Shown here in pieces: positions 7,753 to 16,679 of a DNA stretch of 64,000 nt. Each line of letters begins with the position of its first letter. Positions within the stretch are counted from its first letter, which is position 1. Both the position numbers and the translations under genes were made by a program. The stretch is from assembly GCA_031374735.1 (NCBI GenBank), contig JANMGQ010000156.1, positions 1 through 64,000 of the forward strand. Reading direction: 5' to 3'. Below the pieces are notes generated by a model, which was not told the origin of the DNA, searched no databases, and saw only the letters and a list, made by a program, of their open reading frames with translations. The stretch comes from JABFRJ01 sp031374735. Lineage in GTDB: Bacteria > Pseudomonadota > Alphaproteobacteria > Rhizobiales > Hyphomicrobiaceae.

Positions 7753-8682
7753 ATGTCGAACAAGTCCACCGAAGGCCAACCCGAGCAAGCAGACGCATGG
7801 CGCTGGCCCGAGGAAAAGTGGCGCAAGATTGTCGCCAAGGTGCGGGCGGGGCGATCCTTGCGGCCGAAGACTTGGCCTGGTGGAGCGCACACAGCGGTGG
7901 CCTTGTCGTTTGATTCCGACCATGAGACCTCCGTGCTGCGCTGGGGGCATGAGTCTCCTGGCCGCCTCAGCGTCGGCCAGTTTGGCGCACGCGCCGGCGT
8001 GCCGCGCATCCGCAAGCTGCTCGCCAAGTACGATATCAAAGCCTCGTTCTTCGTGCCGGCCGTCGTCGCGCTCCTGCACCCAGAAGAGCAGTGCGCCAAT
8101 GTGAACGAGGGGCACGAAGTCGCGATTCACAGCTGGATCCACGAACTCAATAGCCAGCTGCCTCCTGCCGACGAACGTGACCTGCAGATGCGGGCCGCCG
8201 ACACCCTGGAAAAGATCACGCGGGTGCGCCCGGTCGGCATTCGCACGCCGTCGTGGGATTTTAGCCCACATACGCTCGCGATCACCCGGGAAATGGGGCT
8301 TCTCTATGATAGCTCGCTGATGGCGGACGACGACCCCTACGAACTGCTTGAAGATGGCGAGCCGACCGGTGTCGTCGAGCTTCCCGTCGAGTGGATCCGC
8401 GATGATGCGCCCTATCTCAACATGGATCGCTTCAGCGCGGCGCGTCCGTACACGCCGCCCTCAGGCGTGCTCGAAATCTTCCGCCGCGAGTTCGACGGCA
8501 TCTATCGTTCAGGACCCGGCGGGCTGTTTCTGCTGACCATGCACCCCCACATCATCGGGCACTGGAGCCGTCTGCAAATTTTGGAAGAGTTGATCCAGCA
8601 TATCCGCGGCCACGGCGGCGTCTGGTTTGCAACCCACGCCGATGTCGCCCGGCACGTCCGCGAGCACGGCAAGATGGGCTGA
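7753..8682 (+). CDS. polysaccharide deacetylase family protein (CE4)
   Basis: A 309-residue NodB-fold protein. AVALSFDSDHET near residue 50 supplies the catalytic Asp and metal-binding Asp-His region, VAIHSWIHE near 119 the second metal site, and a C-terminal FLLTMHPHIIG the second catalytic His. The layout is that of the PgdA-like/imidase-like branch, which acts on peptidoglycan or small amides. The chosen ATG (MSNKSTEG) has GAGG upstream; an in-frame ATG at 7681 would add 24 residues. No signal peptide is visible, so it is likely cytoplasmic, which argues for a small-molecule substrate. Confidence 0.75.
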   Translation: MSNKSTEGQPEQADAWRWPEEKWRKIVAKVRAGRSLRPKTWPGGAHTAVALSFDSDHETSVLRWGHESPGRLSVGQFGARAGVPRIRKLLAKYDIKASFFVPAVVALLHPEEQCANVNEGHEVAIHSWIHELNSQLPPADERDLQMRAADTLEKITRVRPVGIRTPSWDFSPHTLAITREMGLLYDSSLMADDDPYELLEDGEPTGVVELPVEWIRDDAPYLNMDRFSAARPYTPPSGVLEIFRREFDGIYRSGPGGLFLLTMHPHIIGHWSRLQILEELIQHIRGHGGVWFATHADVARHVREHGKMG

Positions 8683-8772
8683 GGCCAAGCAACGCGCAAT
8701 CTTGTGCACGATTTTGCCCCGCGACGACTTAGCCTTTCCGAATCGGCCGAAACGGGTCTAACCAGAAAGCCC

Positions 8773-10401
8773 ATGACGCGGTACATCTTCATCACCGGCG
8801 GCGTGGTGTCTTCGCTTGGCAAAGGGCTGGCTTCAGCGGCCCTTGGAGCGCTTCTACAAGCCCGAGGCTACTCGGTTCGGCTGCGCAAGCTGGACCCATA
8901 CCTCAATGTCGACCCGGGCACTATGAGCCCGACCCAGCACGGCGAGGTGTTCGTCACCGACGACGGCGCTGAAACCGACCTTGATCTCGGGCATTACGAA
9001 CGCTTCACCGGCGTGTCGGCGAAAAAGTCCGACAACATCACCACCGGTCGCATCTATCAGGAGATCATCGCCAAAGAGCGGCGCGGCGACTTCCTCGGCG
9101 GTACCGTCCAGGTCATCCCGCACGTCACCAACGCCATCAAGGAATTCGTGCTCGACGGCAATGAGGGGATCGACTTCGTGCTGATCGAAGTCGGCGGCAC
9201 GGTCGGCGATATCGAGGGCCTGCCATTCTTTGAGGCGATCCGCCAGATCGGCAATGACCTGCCCCGGGGCCAGTGCATCTACGTGCACCTGACCCTGCTG
9301 CCTTACATCCCCACGGCTGGCGAGCTGAAGACCAAACCGACTCAACACTCGGTCAAGGAGCTGCGCTCCATCGGCATCCAGCCGGATATCCTGCTGTGCC
9401 GTGCGGATCGAGAGATCCCCAAGGGCGAGCGACGCAAAATCGCGCTGTTCTGCAATGTGCGCGAGGAATCGGTCATCCAGGCCCTCGACGTCGCCAGCAT
9501 CTACGATGTGCCGCTCGCCTACCATCGCGAGGGTTTTGACAGCGAAGTTCTGAAAGCCTTCGACATCACCGGTGCGCCGCGCCCTGATCTGTCGCGCTGG
9601 GAGACCATTTCGCGCCGCATCGCCAACCCGGAGGGCGAAGTGACGATTGCCATCGTCGGCAAGTACACGGGCCTCAAGGACGCCTACAAATCCTTGAACG
9701 AGGCGCTGGTGCACGGTGGCATCGCCAACAACGTGCGCGTCAACATCCAGTGGATCGAGAGCGAGGTGTTCGAGCACGAAGATCCCACGCCCTACCTTGA
9801 GGGCGTCCACGGCATCCTCGTTCCCGGCGGCTTCGGCGAGCGCGGCTCCGAGGGCAAGATCCTCGCCGCTCGCTTCGCGCGCACGCGCAAGACGCCCTAC
9901 TTCGGCATCTGCTTTGGCATGCAGATGGCGGTGATCGAAGCGGCCCGCTCCCTGGCTGGCATCTCTGACGCTTCATCGACCGAATTCGGCCAAACGGGCG
10001 AGCCCGTTGTCGGCGAGATGACCGAGTGGATGAAGGGTAACGATCTCGAGACGCGCAAGGCCGGCGGCGACCTCGGCGGCACCATGCGCCTCGGTGCTTA
10101 CGTCAACGTGTTCGCCGAAGGCAGCCGCATCGCCAAGATCTACGGCGATACGCGCATTTCCGAGCGCCATCGTCACCGCTACGAGGTCAATACGGACTAT
10201 CGCACCCGCCTCGAGGCCAAGGGCATGCGCTTCTGCGGCATGTCGCCAGACGGCCTGCTGCCCGAGACGATCGAGTACACCGACCATCCGTGGTTCATCG
10301 GCGTCCAGTATCACCCGGAGCTGAAATCGCGCCCGTTCGAACCGCACCCGCTGTTCAAGAGTTTCATCGCGGCGGCGGTCGAGCAGTCACGGTTAGTGTA
10401 A
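8773..10401 (+). CDS. pyrG: CTP synthase
   Basis: A 542-residue enzyme that makes CTP from UTP, ATP and glutamine. The N-terminal synthase domain begins MTRYIFITGGVVSSLGKGL (P-loop) and contains HYERFTG and the Mg-binding IEVGGTVGDIEGLPF. The C-terminal class I glutamine amidotransferase has GFGERGSEGK, FGICFGMQ with the nucleophilic Cys, and the catalytic VQYHPELKSRP. Length is normal. A longer in-frame start at 8704 lacks family similarity. Confidence 0.97.
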   Translation: MTRYIFITGGVVSSLGKGLASAALGALLQARGYSVRLRKLDPYLNVDPGTMSPTQHGEVFVTDDGAETDLDLGHYERFTGVSAKKSDNITTGRIYQEIIAKERRGDFLGGTVQVIPHVTNAIKEFVLDGNEGIDFVLIEVGGTVGDIEGLPFFEAIRQIGNDLPRGQCIYVHLTLLPYIPTAGELKTKPTQHSVKELRSIGIQPDILLCRADREIPKGERRKIALFCNVREESVIQALDVASIYDVPLAYHREGFDSEVLKAFDITGAPRPDLSRWETISRRIANPEGEVTIAIVGKYTGLKDAYKSLNEALVHGGIANNVRVNIQWIESEVFEHEDPTPYLEGVHGILVPGGFGERGSEGKILAARFARTRKTPYFGICFGMQMAVIEAARSLAGISDASSTEFGQTGEPVVGEMTEWMKGNDLETRKAGGDLGGTMRLGAYVNVFAEGSRIAKIYGDTRISERHRHRYEVNTDYRTRLEAKGMRFCGMSPDGLLPETIEYTDHPWFIGVQYHPELKSRPFEPHPLFKSFIAAAVEQSRLV

Positions 10402-10417
10402 GCGGGGCTGGCGCATA

Positions 10418-10479
10418 AGCGATCCAGAGCGCGCAACACCGGGGGCAAAATGCATGCCGGTGCACCCTTTGTGATCGCT
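10418..10479 (+). other. nested hairpin between pyrG and glyA
   Basis: An outer 7-bp stem (10418-10424 with 10473-10479) encloses an inner 6-bp stem (10437-10442 with 10457-10462). It starts 17 bases after the pyrG stop and ends 85 bases before the glyA start. No T-run follows, so it is either a mRNA-processing or leader structure, or chance. Confidence 0.35.
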
Positions 10480-10564
10480 CTGCCTGCGACCTCCCGTTTT
10501 CTTGTTGCACCGCAGCGCGTCGTGCTATCGCCGTTTATCCCTTGCCGCGATCAGGAGACGAGCC

Positions 10565-11848
10565 GTGGACAGCTTTTCGCTCAACAGCTTCTTTCACGCG
10601 AGCCTTGCCGACGCCGACCCCGAACTGAACGGCACCATCATCCGTGAACTCGGCCGCCAGCGTCATGAGATCGAACTGATCGCATCCGAAAACATCGTCT
10701 CGCGCGCGGTCATGGAAGCCTGCGGCTCCGTGATGACCAACAAGTACGCCGAGGGCTATCCGGGCAAGCGCTATTACGGTGGCTGCCAGTTCGTCGACCA
10801 GGCCGAGACGCTGGCCATCGAACGCGCCAAGGCGCTGTTCGGCTGCAAGTTTGCCAACGTGCAGCCGAACTCCGGTAGCCAGATGAACCAGGCCGTGTTC
10901 CTGGCGCTGCTGAAGCCCGGCGACACATTCATGGGCCTTGACTTGAACTCCGGCGGACACCTCACCCACGGGTCGCCCGTCAACATGAGCGGCAAGTGGT
11001 TCAACGTCGTCGGCTACGGTGTACGCAAGGATACCCAGCGGATCGACCTCGACGACGTCGAAGCGCTCGCGATCAAGCACAAGCCAAAGCTGATCATCGC
11101 CGGCGGTACGGCCTATTCGCGCGAGTGGGACTGGGCACGCTTCCGCAAGATCGCGGACGCCGTCGGCGCCTATTTGATGGTCGACATGGCGCACATTGCG
11201 GGCCTCGTCGCCGGTGGTGCGCATAGCTCGCCCGTGCCGCACGCCCACGTCGTGACCTCGACGACGCACAAGTCTCTGCGTGGCCCACGCGGCGGCCTGA
11301 TCCTGACCAACGACGAGGACATCATCAAGAAGATGAACTCGGCCGTGTTCCCAGGACTCCAGGGCGGACCGCTGATGCATGTGATTGCCGCCAAGGCCGT
11401 CGCCTTCAAGGAAGCCCTGCAGCCCGAGTTCAAGGCCTACGCGCATCAGGTGGTCAAGAACGCCCAGACGCTGTCAGACACGATCAAGAAGGGCGGCTAC
11501 GATATCGTCACCGGCGGCACGGACAATCACCTGCTGCTGGTCGATCTGCGGCCCAAGAAGCTGACCGGCAAGGCCTCGGAAATCGGCCTCGGCCGCGCAC
11601 ACATCACCTGCAACAAGAATGGCGTGCCGTTCGACGAGAAGAGCCCGTTCATCACCTCAGGCGTGCGCCTTGGCACACCGGCCGGCACGACGCGCGGCTT
11701 CAAGGAAGCCGAGTTCCGCGAAGTCGGCGAGATGATCGTCACAGTGCTGGACGGCCTAGCCAAGAACGGTGACACGGGCGATGCACAAGTCGAAAACCGC
11801 ATCCGCGACCGTGCGATGACGCTGTGCGAGCGCTTCCCGATTTATTGA
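10565..11848 (+). CDS. glyA: serine hydroxymethyltransferase
   Basis: A 427-residue PLP enzyme interconverting serine and glycine with tetrahydrofolate. The GTG start (MDSFSLNSFF) is chosen because AGGAG sits about 8 bases upstream; an in-frame ATG at 10502 would add residues unlike the family. Motifs: IELIASENIVSRAV near 35, NKYAEGYPGKRYYGG near 57, VDMAHIAGLVAGG near 205, and the PLP-lysine TTHKSLRGPRGG near 233. It supplies one-carbon units next to pyrG. Confidence 0.97.
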   Translation: MDSFSLNSFFHASLADADPELNGTIIRELGRQRHEIELIASENIVSRAVMEACGSVMTNKYAEGYPGKRYYGGCQFVDQAETLAIERAKALFGCKFANVQPNSGSQMNQAVFLALLKPGDTFMGLDLNSGGHLTHGSPVNMSGKWFNVVGYGVRKDTQRIDLDDVEALAIKHKPKLIIAGGTAYSREWDWARFRKIADAVGAYLMVDMAHIAGLVAGGAHSSPVPHAHVVTSTTHKSLRGPRGGLILTNDEDIIKKMNSAVFPGLQGGPLMHVIAAKAVAFKEALQPEFKAYAHQVVKNAQTLSDTIKKGGYDIVTGGTDNHLLLVDLRPKKLTGKASEIGLGRAHITCNKNGVPFDEKSPFITSGVRLGTPAGTTRGFKEAEFREVGEMIVTVLDGLAKNGDTGDAQVENRIRDRAMTLCERFPIY

Positions 11849-11910
11849 GCCGTCTGTGCGGGCAAGTGCACGGTCTGGCCCGCATATAATGCCAGCGGTG
11901 ACGGATCCGC

Positions 11911-12074
11911 CTCCCCCCAACTGTCATGGCCGGCACAAGGCGCCCTGTGCCGGCCACCCATTCTGCAACGCACGCATCTGGTTGCCATTACGTAACGACG
12001 GCTCAACGCTGCAGAGACCGTCGCGGCCGTCTCGCACTGGGCGGCCGGGACAAGCCCGGCCATGGCAGCGGGAG
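11911..12074. repeat. intergenic two-hairpin palindromic repeat, copy A
   Basis: Hairpin 1 is a perfect 10-bp stem (11928-11937 with 11946-11955). Hairpin 2 is a 7-bp GGCCGGG/CCCGGCC stem (12043-12049 with 12055-12061). The outer edges (CTGTCATGGCCGG and CCGGCCATGGCAG) are themselves inverted with one mismatch. The same edge and hairpin words recur at 32034-32189. It lies between the convergent glyA and L,D-transpeptidase genes. Confidence 0.75.
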
Positions 12075-12118
12075 GAACAGGTCGCCAGTCAGAAATTTTA
12101 TTCGCTGGTACAACACGA

Positions 12119-13903
12119 TCAAAAATTGAAGATCTTCTTCATCCAATCGCCGACGGGATCGCCGTTTTGCTGCCGCTCCTTGCGGAACGCGATGGTGCCA
12201 GAACGCGGCGGCGCTTTCTCGCTCTCGATTTTTGGCTGCTCGATCAGGTGTTGTTTGCCTTCGAGGCCGAGGTGCACCTTTTTCTCGTGCGCATAGATGT
12301 CGCTGAAGGTCTTGAGGGTTCCCTCGTCATCCACATGCGCTGTGAAGTACGTGATATGGATCGGCACCTTCTTGTTCAGGCGGATCTCGTTGTTCTCCGG
12401 GCCCGAGACTGCCAGCTGGTTCACCTGTTCGCGCGTCATCTTTCGATCATGCGACAGCAGCAGCTCGGCGAACTTGAGCGGGTCGCGCACACGCATGCAG
12501 CCGTGGCTGTAGGCACGGCTTGAATGTTCAAACAGCGGTTTTTGTGGCGTGTCGTGCATGTATACGTCGTGCTTGTTCGGAAACAAGAATTTCACCACGC
12601 CAAGCGCATTGCCGGCGCCCGGCGGCTGAAACACATGGAACGCCCGCAGGTCCGTCGTCGTCCAATCGACCGACGCCGGATCGACCTCTTTGCCATTATA
12701 GGCGGCGCGCAACCCGGCTTTGGCGAGCGAGCCAGGATTGCGGGCGAGCTGCGGCTGCAGCTCCTTCCACTTGATGCTCTCGGGCACGTTCCAGAACGGC
12801 TTGAATACAACCAGCGTCATCTCGTCCGAGAAGACCGGCGTCGGCGTATCGGGTCGGCCGGTGACGATGCGCTCCGCGTGGATGAGCTTGCCGTCGCGAT
12901 ACATGCGTGTGGTGAACTCGGGAATGTTGTTCTGGATGAACGTTGTGCCCATGTCGGGCATCCAGCGCCACATCTCCATGTTGGCGAGCAGCTTTTTCTC
13001 GAGCTGCGCATTGGTCAAAGGCGCAGGCGCGACGGGGCCCTTTTTAGCCGTGGCCTTGGCGGCGGTTTGCCCGGCCGGCGGTTCAGAGGCGGGGGCTGGA
13101 GGGGCGCTGGCGATCGCAAGGCTCTGGCCGGTCTTCACGGCGAGGTACTTCAGCCGCAGGCGCTCAAACTGCGGATGAGACGGGTGCAGCGAGCGGATGT
13201 AGGTGTCAGGCTTGGCGGCATTGCCAAGTTCGGTCAACACACTGGCCGGCTCATAGACTTGCGCCTTACGGTCGATCAGCTTGCTCAGCGAGGTCGGGTC
13301 CATCCGGTCACCGCGGGCGTGGCGCGCGTAGGCCAGGGCTGCGAGCGACAGCGTGCTCTCAGCCTCAATCAGCTGGATAGTTGTCGGCTTGCCGTTCCAG
13401 CTTTCGGCCGGCAGTTTATAGGCTGAGGCCTGCAGACCATAGCTGTCGGCGCTCTTGATCTCGCTCATCAGCGCGATGGCTTCCGGCGTGAAACCATCCT
13501 CGCTCACCCAGAGCGGGGCGCCTTGGCGGGCATCATAGACCTTGACGGCCGCATCGCGGTCGGCGCGCGATCTGGCATCGGCCGGTTTCATCGCCCTCAG
13601 GCGGGCCGTCAGATCAGGCCCGAGGGTAAACGCGGGTTTGTCCGGCGTGGCTGTCGCTTGAACGGGCGCGGGCTGGGCCGGGGCGGGCGCTTTCTCGGCT
13701 TCCGCGGGAGCTGCCGGCTCAGGCTTCGGTTCAGCGGTCGTTGCGGTCGGTGATGTGGTTACGGGCGGCTGCGGGGGCCAATTCAACCCGACGGGCGGTG
13801 GCAATCCGGCGGCCGCGTCCGGCGGCGATGCCGCCTGTGCCGCGTAGCCCGTTACCAATCCACCCAGGGCCGCGGCCGTGGCGAGCGCATGCCGGAAACG
13901 CAT
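12119..13903 (-). CDS. L,D-transpeptidase (LdtD/YcbB type)
   Basis: A 594-residue envelope protein starting at ATG 13903 with an AGGGAGAG ribosome site. An N-terminal signal peptide (MRFRHALATAAALGGL) is followed by a Pro/Ala-rich linker to about residue 100, then the YcbB-type scaffold (WVSEDGFTPEAIALM) and the YkuD catalytic domain. HDVYMHDTP and AYSHGCMRVRDP carry the catalytic His and Cys near residues 450-480. Such enzymes make 3-3 peptide cross-links, which are abundant in Hyphomicrobiales walls. Within the scaffold, residues 290-310 are Ala/Lys-rich. Confidence 0.9.
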   Translation of the reverse strand: MRFRHALATAAALGGLVTGYAAQAASPPDAAAGLPPPVGLNWPPQPPVTTSPTATTAEPKPEPAAPAEAEKAPAPAQPAPVQATATPDKPAFTLGPDLTARLRAMKPADARSRADRDAAVKVYDARQGAPLWVSEDGFTPEAIALMSEIKSADSYGLQASAYKLPAESWNGKPTTIQLIEAESTLSLAALAYARHARGDRMDPTSLSKLIDRKAQVYEPASVLTELGNAAKPDTYIRSLHPSHPQFERLRLKYLAVKTGQSLAIASAPPAPASEPPAGQTAAKATAKKGPVAPAPLTNAQLEKKLLANMEMWRWMPDMGTTFIQNNIPEFTTRMYRDGKLIHAERIVTGRPDTPTPVFSDEMTLVVFKPFWNVPESIKWKELQPQLARNPGSLAKAGLRAAYNGKEVDPASVDWTTTDLRAFHVFQPPGAGNALGVVKFLFPNKHDVYMHDTPQKPLFEHSSRAYSHGCMRVRDPLKFAELLLSHDRKMTREQVNQLAVSGPENNEIRLNKKVPIHITYFTAHVDDEGTLKTFSDIYAHEKKVHLGLEGKQHLIEQPKIESEKAPPRSGTIAFRKERQQNGDPVGDWMKKIFNF

Positions 13904-14228
13904 AGGTACTCTCCCTGACAACCAGTTCAGCCTAGTGCACCGCGTGGGTGAAATCCAGAAGTCGATCGTCGACCATTACGATTGAAATGCCTGTGGAAGC
14001 AGACCGTGGCGAAATTGGAACAACGGGCTCGTGTCCATACCCGTTGTCATGCCAGCACTTCCGCCTGTTGCGGCATATTGGGGGACTCATGCGGGTTGCC
14101 GTCCGCCGTGCCCCAACGTGACCCCGCCACCAAATGGTCAACAAATCGTTGACAGGTGTGTCTGCCGGGCGCACGTACCGCAGCCTGTTCCCGGTGTGTG
14201 TTTCGCTGTGCTGGGCCCGGAGTATGTG
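13904..14228. other. divergent intergenic region
   Basis: It separates the L,D-transpeptidase from the first aspartic protease. A TTGACA at 14149-14154 has only a poor -10 (CACGTA) 17 bases on. No RNA or small gene is evident. Confidence 0.4.
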
Positions 14229-14936
14229 ATGCGTCTGGGATCGTCTTTTGTCGGCTTGGTCGTCGCCACGGCCATGGCTTTGTACGCGCCAGAGATCGAG
14301 GCGGCGTCCGGCCTCGATGTGCGCGAACTCGTTGTTGTCACTGGTGTTATTGCGGCAACCGCGTTTGTCGCCACCCTCCTCCTGTCGCGTGACCGCCTTG
14401 AGCTGGTGCGCTCGGTCCGTGGCTTTGCAGCTGGCCTCATGTTCGCCACCGCTTTGGTTGCCGGTTACAACTACCGCTTTGACATTGTTTCGGCCGTCCA
14501 TCGGGTCACGGGCGAATATGTGCAGCGCCCTTCGACGCTCCGCGCCAACGCAGAGCCCGATGGCGACAATGCTGTGCGCATCCGCCGCCGACCGGACGGC
14601 CACTTTATCGCCCGCACCGAGATCGACGGCTTCGCCATGCCCATGTTGATCGACACGGGCGCCTCGACCGTGGTGCTGAAGCCCGCAGATGCCCAGCGTC
14701 TGGGCATCGATGTCGATCGTCTGCGTTACACGGTACCAGTGCAGACGGCGAACGGCACCACGTACGCGGCGGCTGTGAAGCTCCGCTCGTTGGCCGTTGG
14801 GCCGATCCTGGTCCAGGACGTCGACGCCTTGGTGTCCAAGCCCGGAACTTTGCGCGACAGCCTGCTTGGTATGACTTTCTTAAACAGATTGCGGTCATAT
14901 GAATTTGCGGGAGAGTATTTGACGTTGCGCATCTAG
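14229..14936 (+). CDS. membrane-anchored retropepsin-like aspartic protease (first of pair)
   Basis: A 235-residue clan AA protein of the TIGR02281 type. Three hydrophobic segments (about residues 5-20, 32-50, 65-80) precede a C-terminal retropepsin domain with the active-site motif MLIDTGAST near 143 and a GMTFLNRL motif near 215. Only one active-site Asp per chain, so it should dimerise. The start is ATG 14229 (MRLGSSFVGL). The natural substrate of this family is unknown. It is followed 61 bases later by a paralogue with the same domain. Confidence 0.8.
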   Translation: MRLGSSFVGLVVATAMALYAPEIEAASGLDVRELVVVTGVIAATAFVATLLLSRDRLELVRSVRGFAAGLMFATALVAGYNYRFDIVSAVHRVTGEYVQRPSTLRANAEPDGDNAVRIRRRPDGHFIARTEIDGFAMPMLIDTGASTVVLKPADAQRLGIDVDRLRYTVPVQTANGTTYAAAVKLRSLAVGPILVQDVDALVSKPGTLRDSLLGMTFLNRLRSYEFAGEYLTLRI

Positions 14937-14997
14937 GCTTTGCCTTGGGCGCAGCGCGCGAGTGGCTCCTGTTTGTTCTCTGCGTATCGAGGCATCC

Positions 14998-15564
14998 ATG
15001 GCACTGTCAAACGGTGGCCGGAGCATATTGGGCGATTTGGCCGGCTGGGCCATGGCGATCATTCTTGGCATCGCCGCCATCGTTTATGCGCCCGAAATCA
15101 AGATAGCGGGTTACGCCCTGTTCGGTCTGCAGCCGCCGGCTCGCACCATCGCAACGGCGACCACGCCAGAACGCAAGTCCGACACCGGCAGCCGCAACAC
15201 GGCTGAGCTTCGCGTCGGCGACAACGGCCACTTCTTCACGCCCGCTGAAATCAATGGTCGCCGCATCGACGTCATGGTCGACACGGGTGCCTCCATCGTG
15301 GCGCTGACCTACGATGATGCGGTTGCCATCGGTGTTGGGCCAGCATCAAGCGAATTCACCCATCAGGTCTCAACCGCCAACGGGGTGGCCCGCGTTGCCC
15401 CGGTCACGCTCGATCGGGTGATGATCGGCGACATCCTGGTGCGCAATGTTCAGGCCGCCGTGATCGAACGTGGGAAACTGAAAACGACGCTGCTTGGCAA
15501 CTCGTTCCTCAGCCGCCTCCACCGCTACGAGATGCGCAACGGACGCATGTTGCTCGAAGAGTAA
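14998..15564 (+). CDS. membrane-anchored retropepsin-like aspartic protease (second of pair)
   Basis: A 188-residue paralogue of the preceding gene. It has one N-terminal membrane segment (WAMAIILGIAAIVYAPEI, about 16-34) and the retropepsin domain with VMVDTGASIVALT near 96 and LGNSFLSRL near 170. Both proteins share the YAPEI word after a membrane segment and the H/DGHF motif before the domain, so they arose by tandem duplication, with the first keeping two more membrane segments. Confidence 0.8.
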   Translation: MALSNGGRSILGDLAGWAMAIILGIAAIVYAPEIKIAGYALFGLQPPARTIATATTPERKSDTGSRNTAELRVGDNGHFFTPAEINGRRIDVMVDTGASIVALTYDDAVAIGVGPASSEFTHQVSTANGVARVAPVTLDRVMIGDILVRNVQAAVIERGKLKTTLLGNSFLSRLHRYEMRNGRMLLEE

Positions 15565-15586
15565 AACGAGCGACGCGTGGTCCGCG

Positions 15587-16552
15587 TCAGATGATCGGCG
15601 CGCGGCAGCACCGCACGGTGCGCCCGCCGCCCTGGTTGCGCATGGGCTGTGGCGCTTGGCAGGCCTCGGTCGCAAATGAACAGCGCGCCTGGAATGCGCA
15701 ACCGGCCGGCAGGTTCAAGAGCGACGGCGTCATGCCTGGAATCTGCGCCAGCCGTTCGCCGCGCTTGTTGTGGCTCGGCACAGAACCGATCAGTCCCTGC
15801 GTGTAGGGATGCAGCGGCTTGGCGATGATCGCATCCGTCGGCCCACTTTCGACGATGCGGCCTGCGTACATGACGACGAGCCGATCAGCGAGAGCCGACA
15901 CGACGGCCAGATCATGCGTGATCCAGATTAACGCGGTCTTGGTCTCCCGTGCGAGGCGCTGGGCCTCCGCCAGGATCTGGGCCTGAATGGTGACATCGAG
16001 TGCAGTCGTCGGCTCATCGGCAATGATCAGATCGGGCTTGTTGAGCATGGCGATGGCAATCGCAACGCGCTGACGCATGCCGCCCGACAACTCATGCGGA
16101 TAGGCTTTCAGGCGGCTCTCAGGCGCGGAGATGCCAGTCATGACGAGGGCGTTTGCGGCGATCTCCAGCGCCTGTTTGCGCGACACGTCCTGATGCGCCA
16201 GCACCGTTTCAACCATCTGCGTGTCGATGCGCAGAACCGGGTTGAGCGTCATCATCGGGTCCTGGAAAATCATCGCAATGCGGTTGCCCCGCAGCGCCTG
16301 TAGACGCGCCGGCGCAGCCCTTGTCAGGTCCTCGCCCTGAAAGCGGATGGAGCCCGACACGATGCGGCCGGGCGCGTCGATGAGGCCGAGGATCGAAAAG
16401 CCGGTGATCGATTTGCCCGAGCCCGATTCACCAACGATGCCAAGCACCTCGCCTGCGGCCACCTCGAACGACACGCCATCGACGGCCTTGACGACACCTG
16501 CCTTGGTGAAGAAGTGGGTCGCAAGATCTGTCACTGTGAGCGTTGGGGACAT
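15587..16552 (-). CDS. dipeptide/oligopeptide ABC transporter ATPase (OppD/DppD type)
   Basis: A 321-residue ATPase with Walker A GESGSGKS near 38, Q-loop MIFQDPMMTLNP near 92, signature LSGGMRQR near 155, Walker B LIIADEPT near 174 and H-loop WITHDLAVV near 208. The C-terminal Cys-rich CAFQARCSFATEAC region is the oligopeptide-binding tail typical of OppD/DppD. ATG 16552 is the start. No permease, OppF or binding protein is adjacent in this window, so it is an orphan here. Confidence 0.85.
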   Translation of the reverse strand: MSPTLTVTDLATHFFTKAGVVKAVDGVSFEVAAGEVLGIVGESGSGKSITGFSILGLIDAPGRIVSGSIRFQGEDLTRAAPARLQALRGNRIAMIFQDPMMTLNPVLRIDTQMVETVLAHQDVSRKQALEIAANALVMTGISAPESRLKAYPHELSGGMRQRVAIAIAMLNKPDLIIADEPTTALDVTIQAQILAEAQRLARETKTALIWITHDLAVVSALADRLVVMYAGRIVESGPTDAIIAKPLHPYTQGLIGSVPSHNKRGERLAQIPGMTPSLLNLPAGCAFQARCSFATEACQAPQPMRNQGGGRTVRCCRAPII

Positions 16553-16679
16553 ACGTCGTTTTCGAGCGGCAGCCGAAAACAATCAAGCGCCTTGGGCGCT
16601 TGGAGCACTTGGCAAGCCAATCGCATGAACAAAAACCTCGTCCTCCCGCACAAGCAAGGCCGCGCCGGAACACAGAGCG

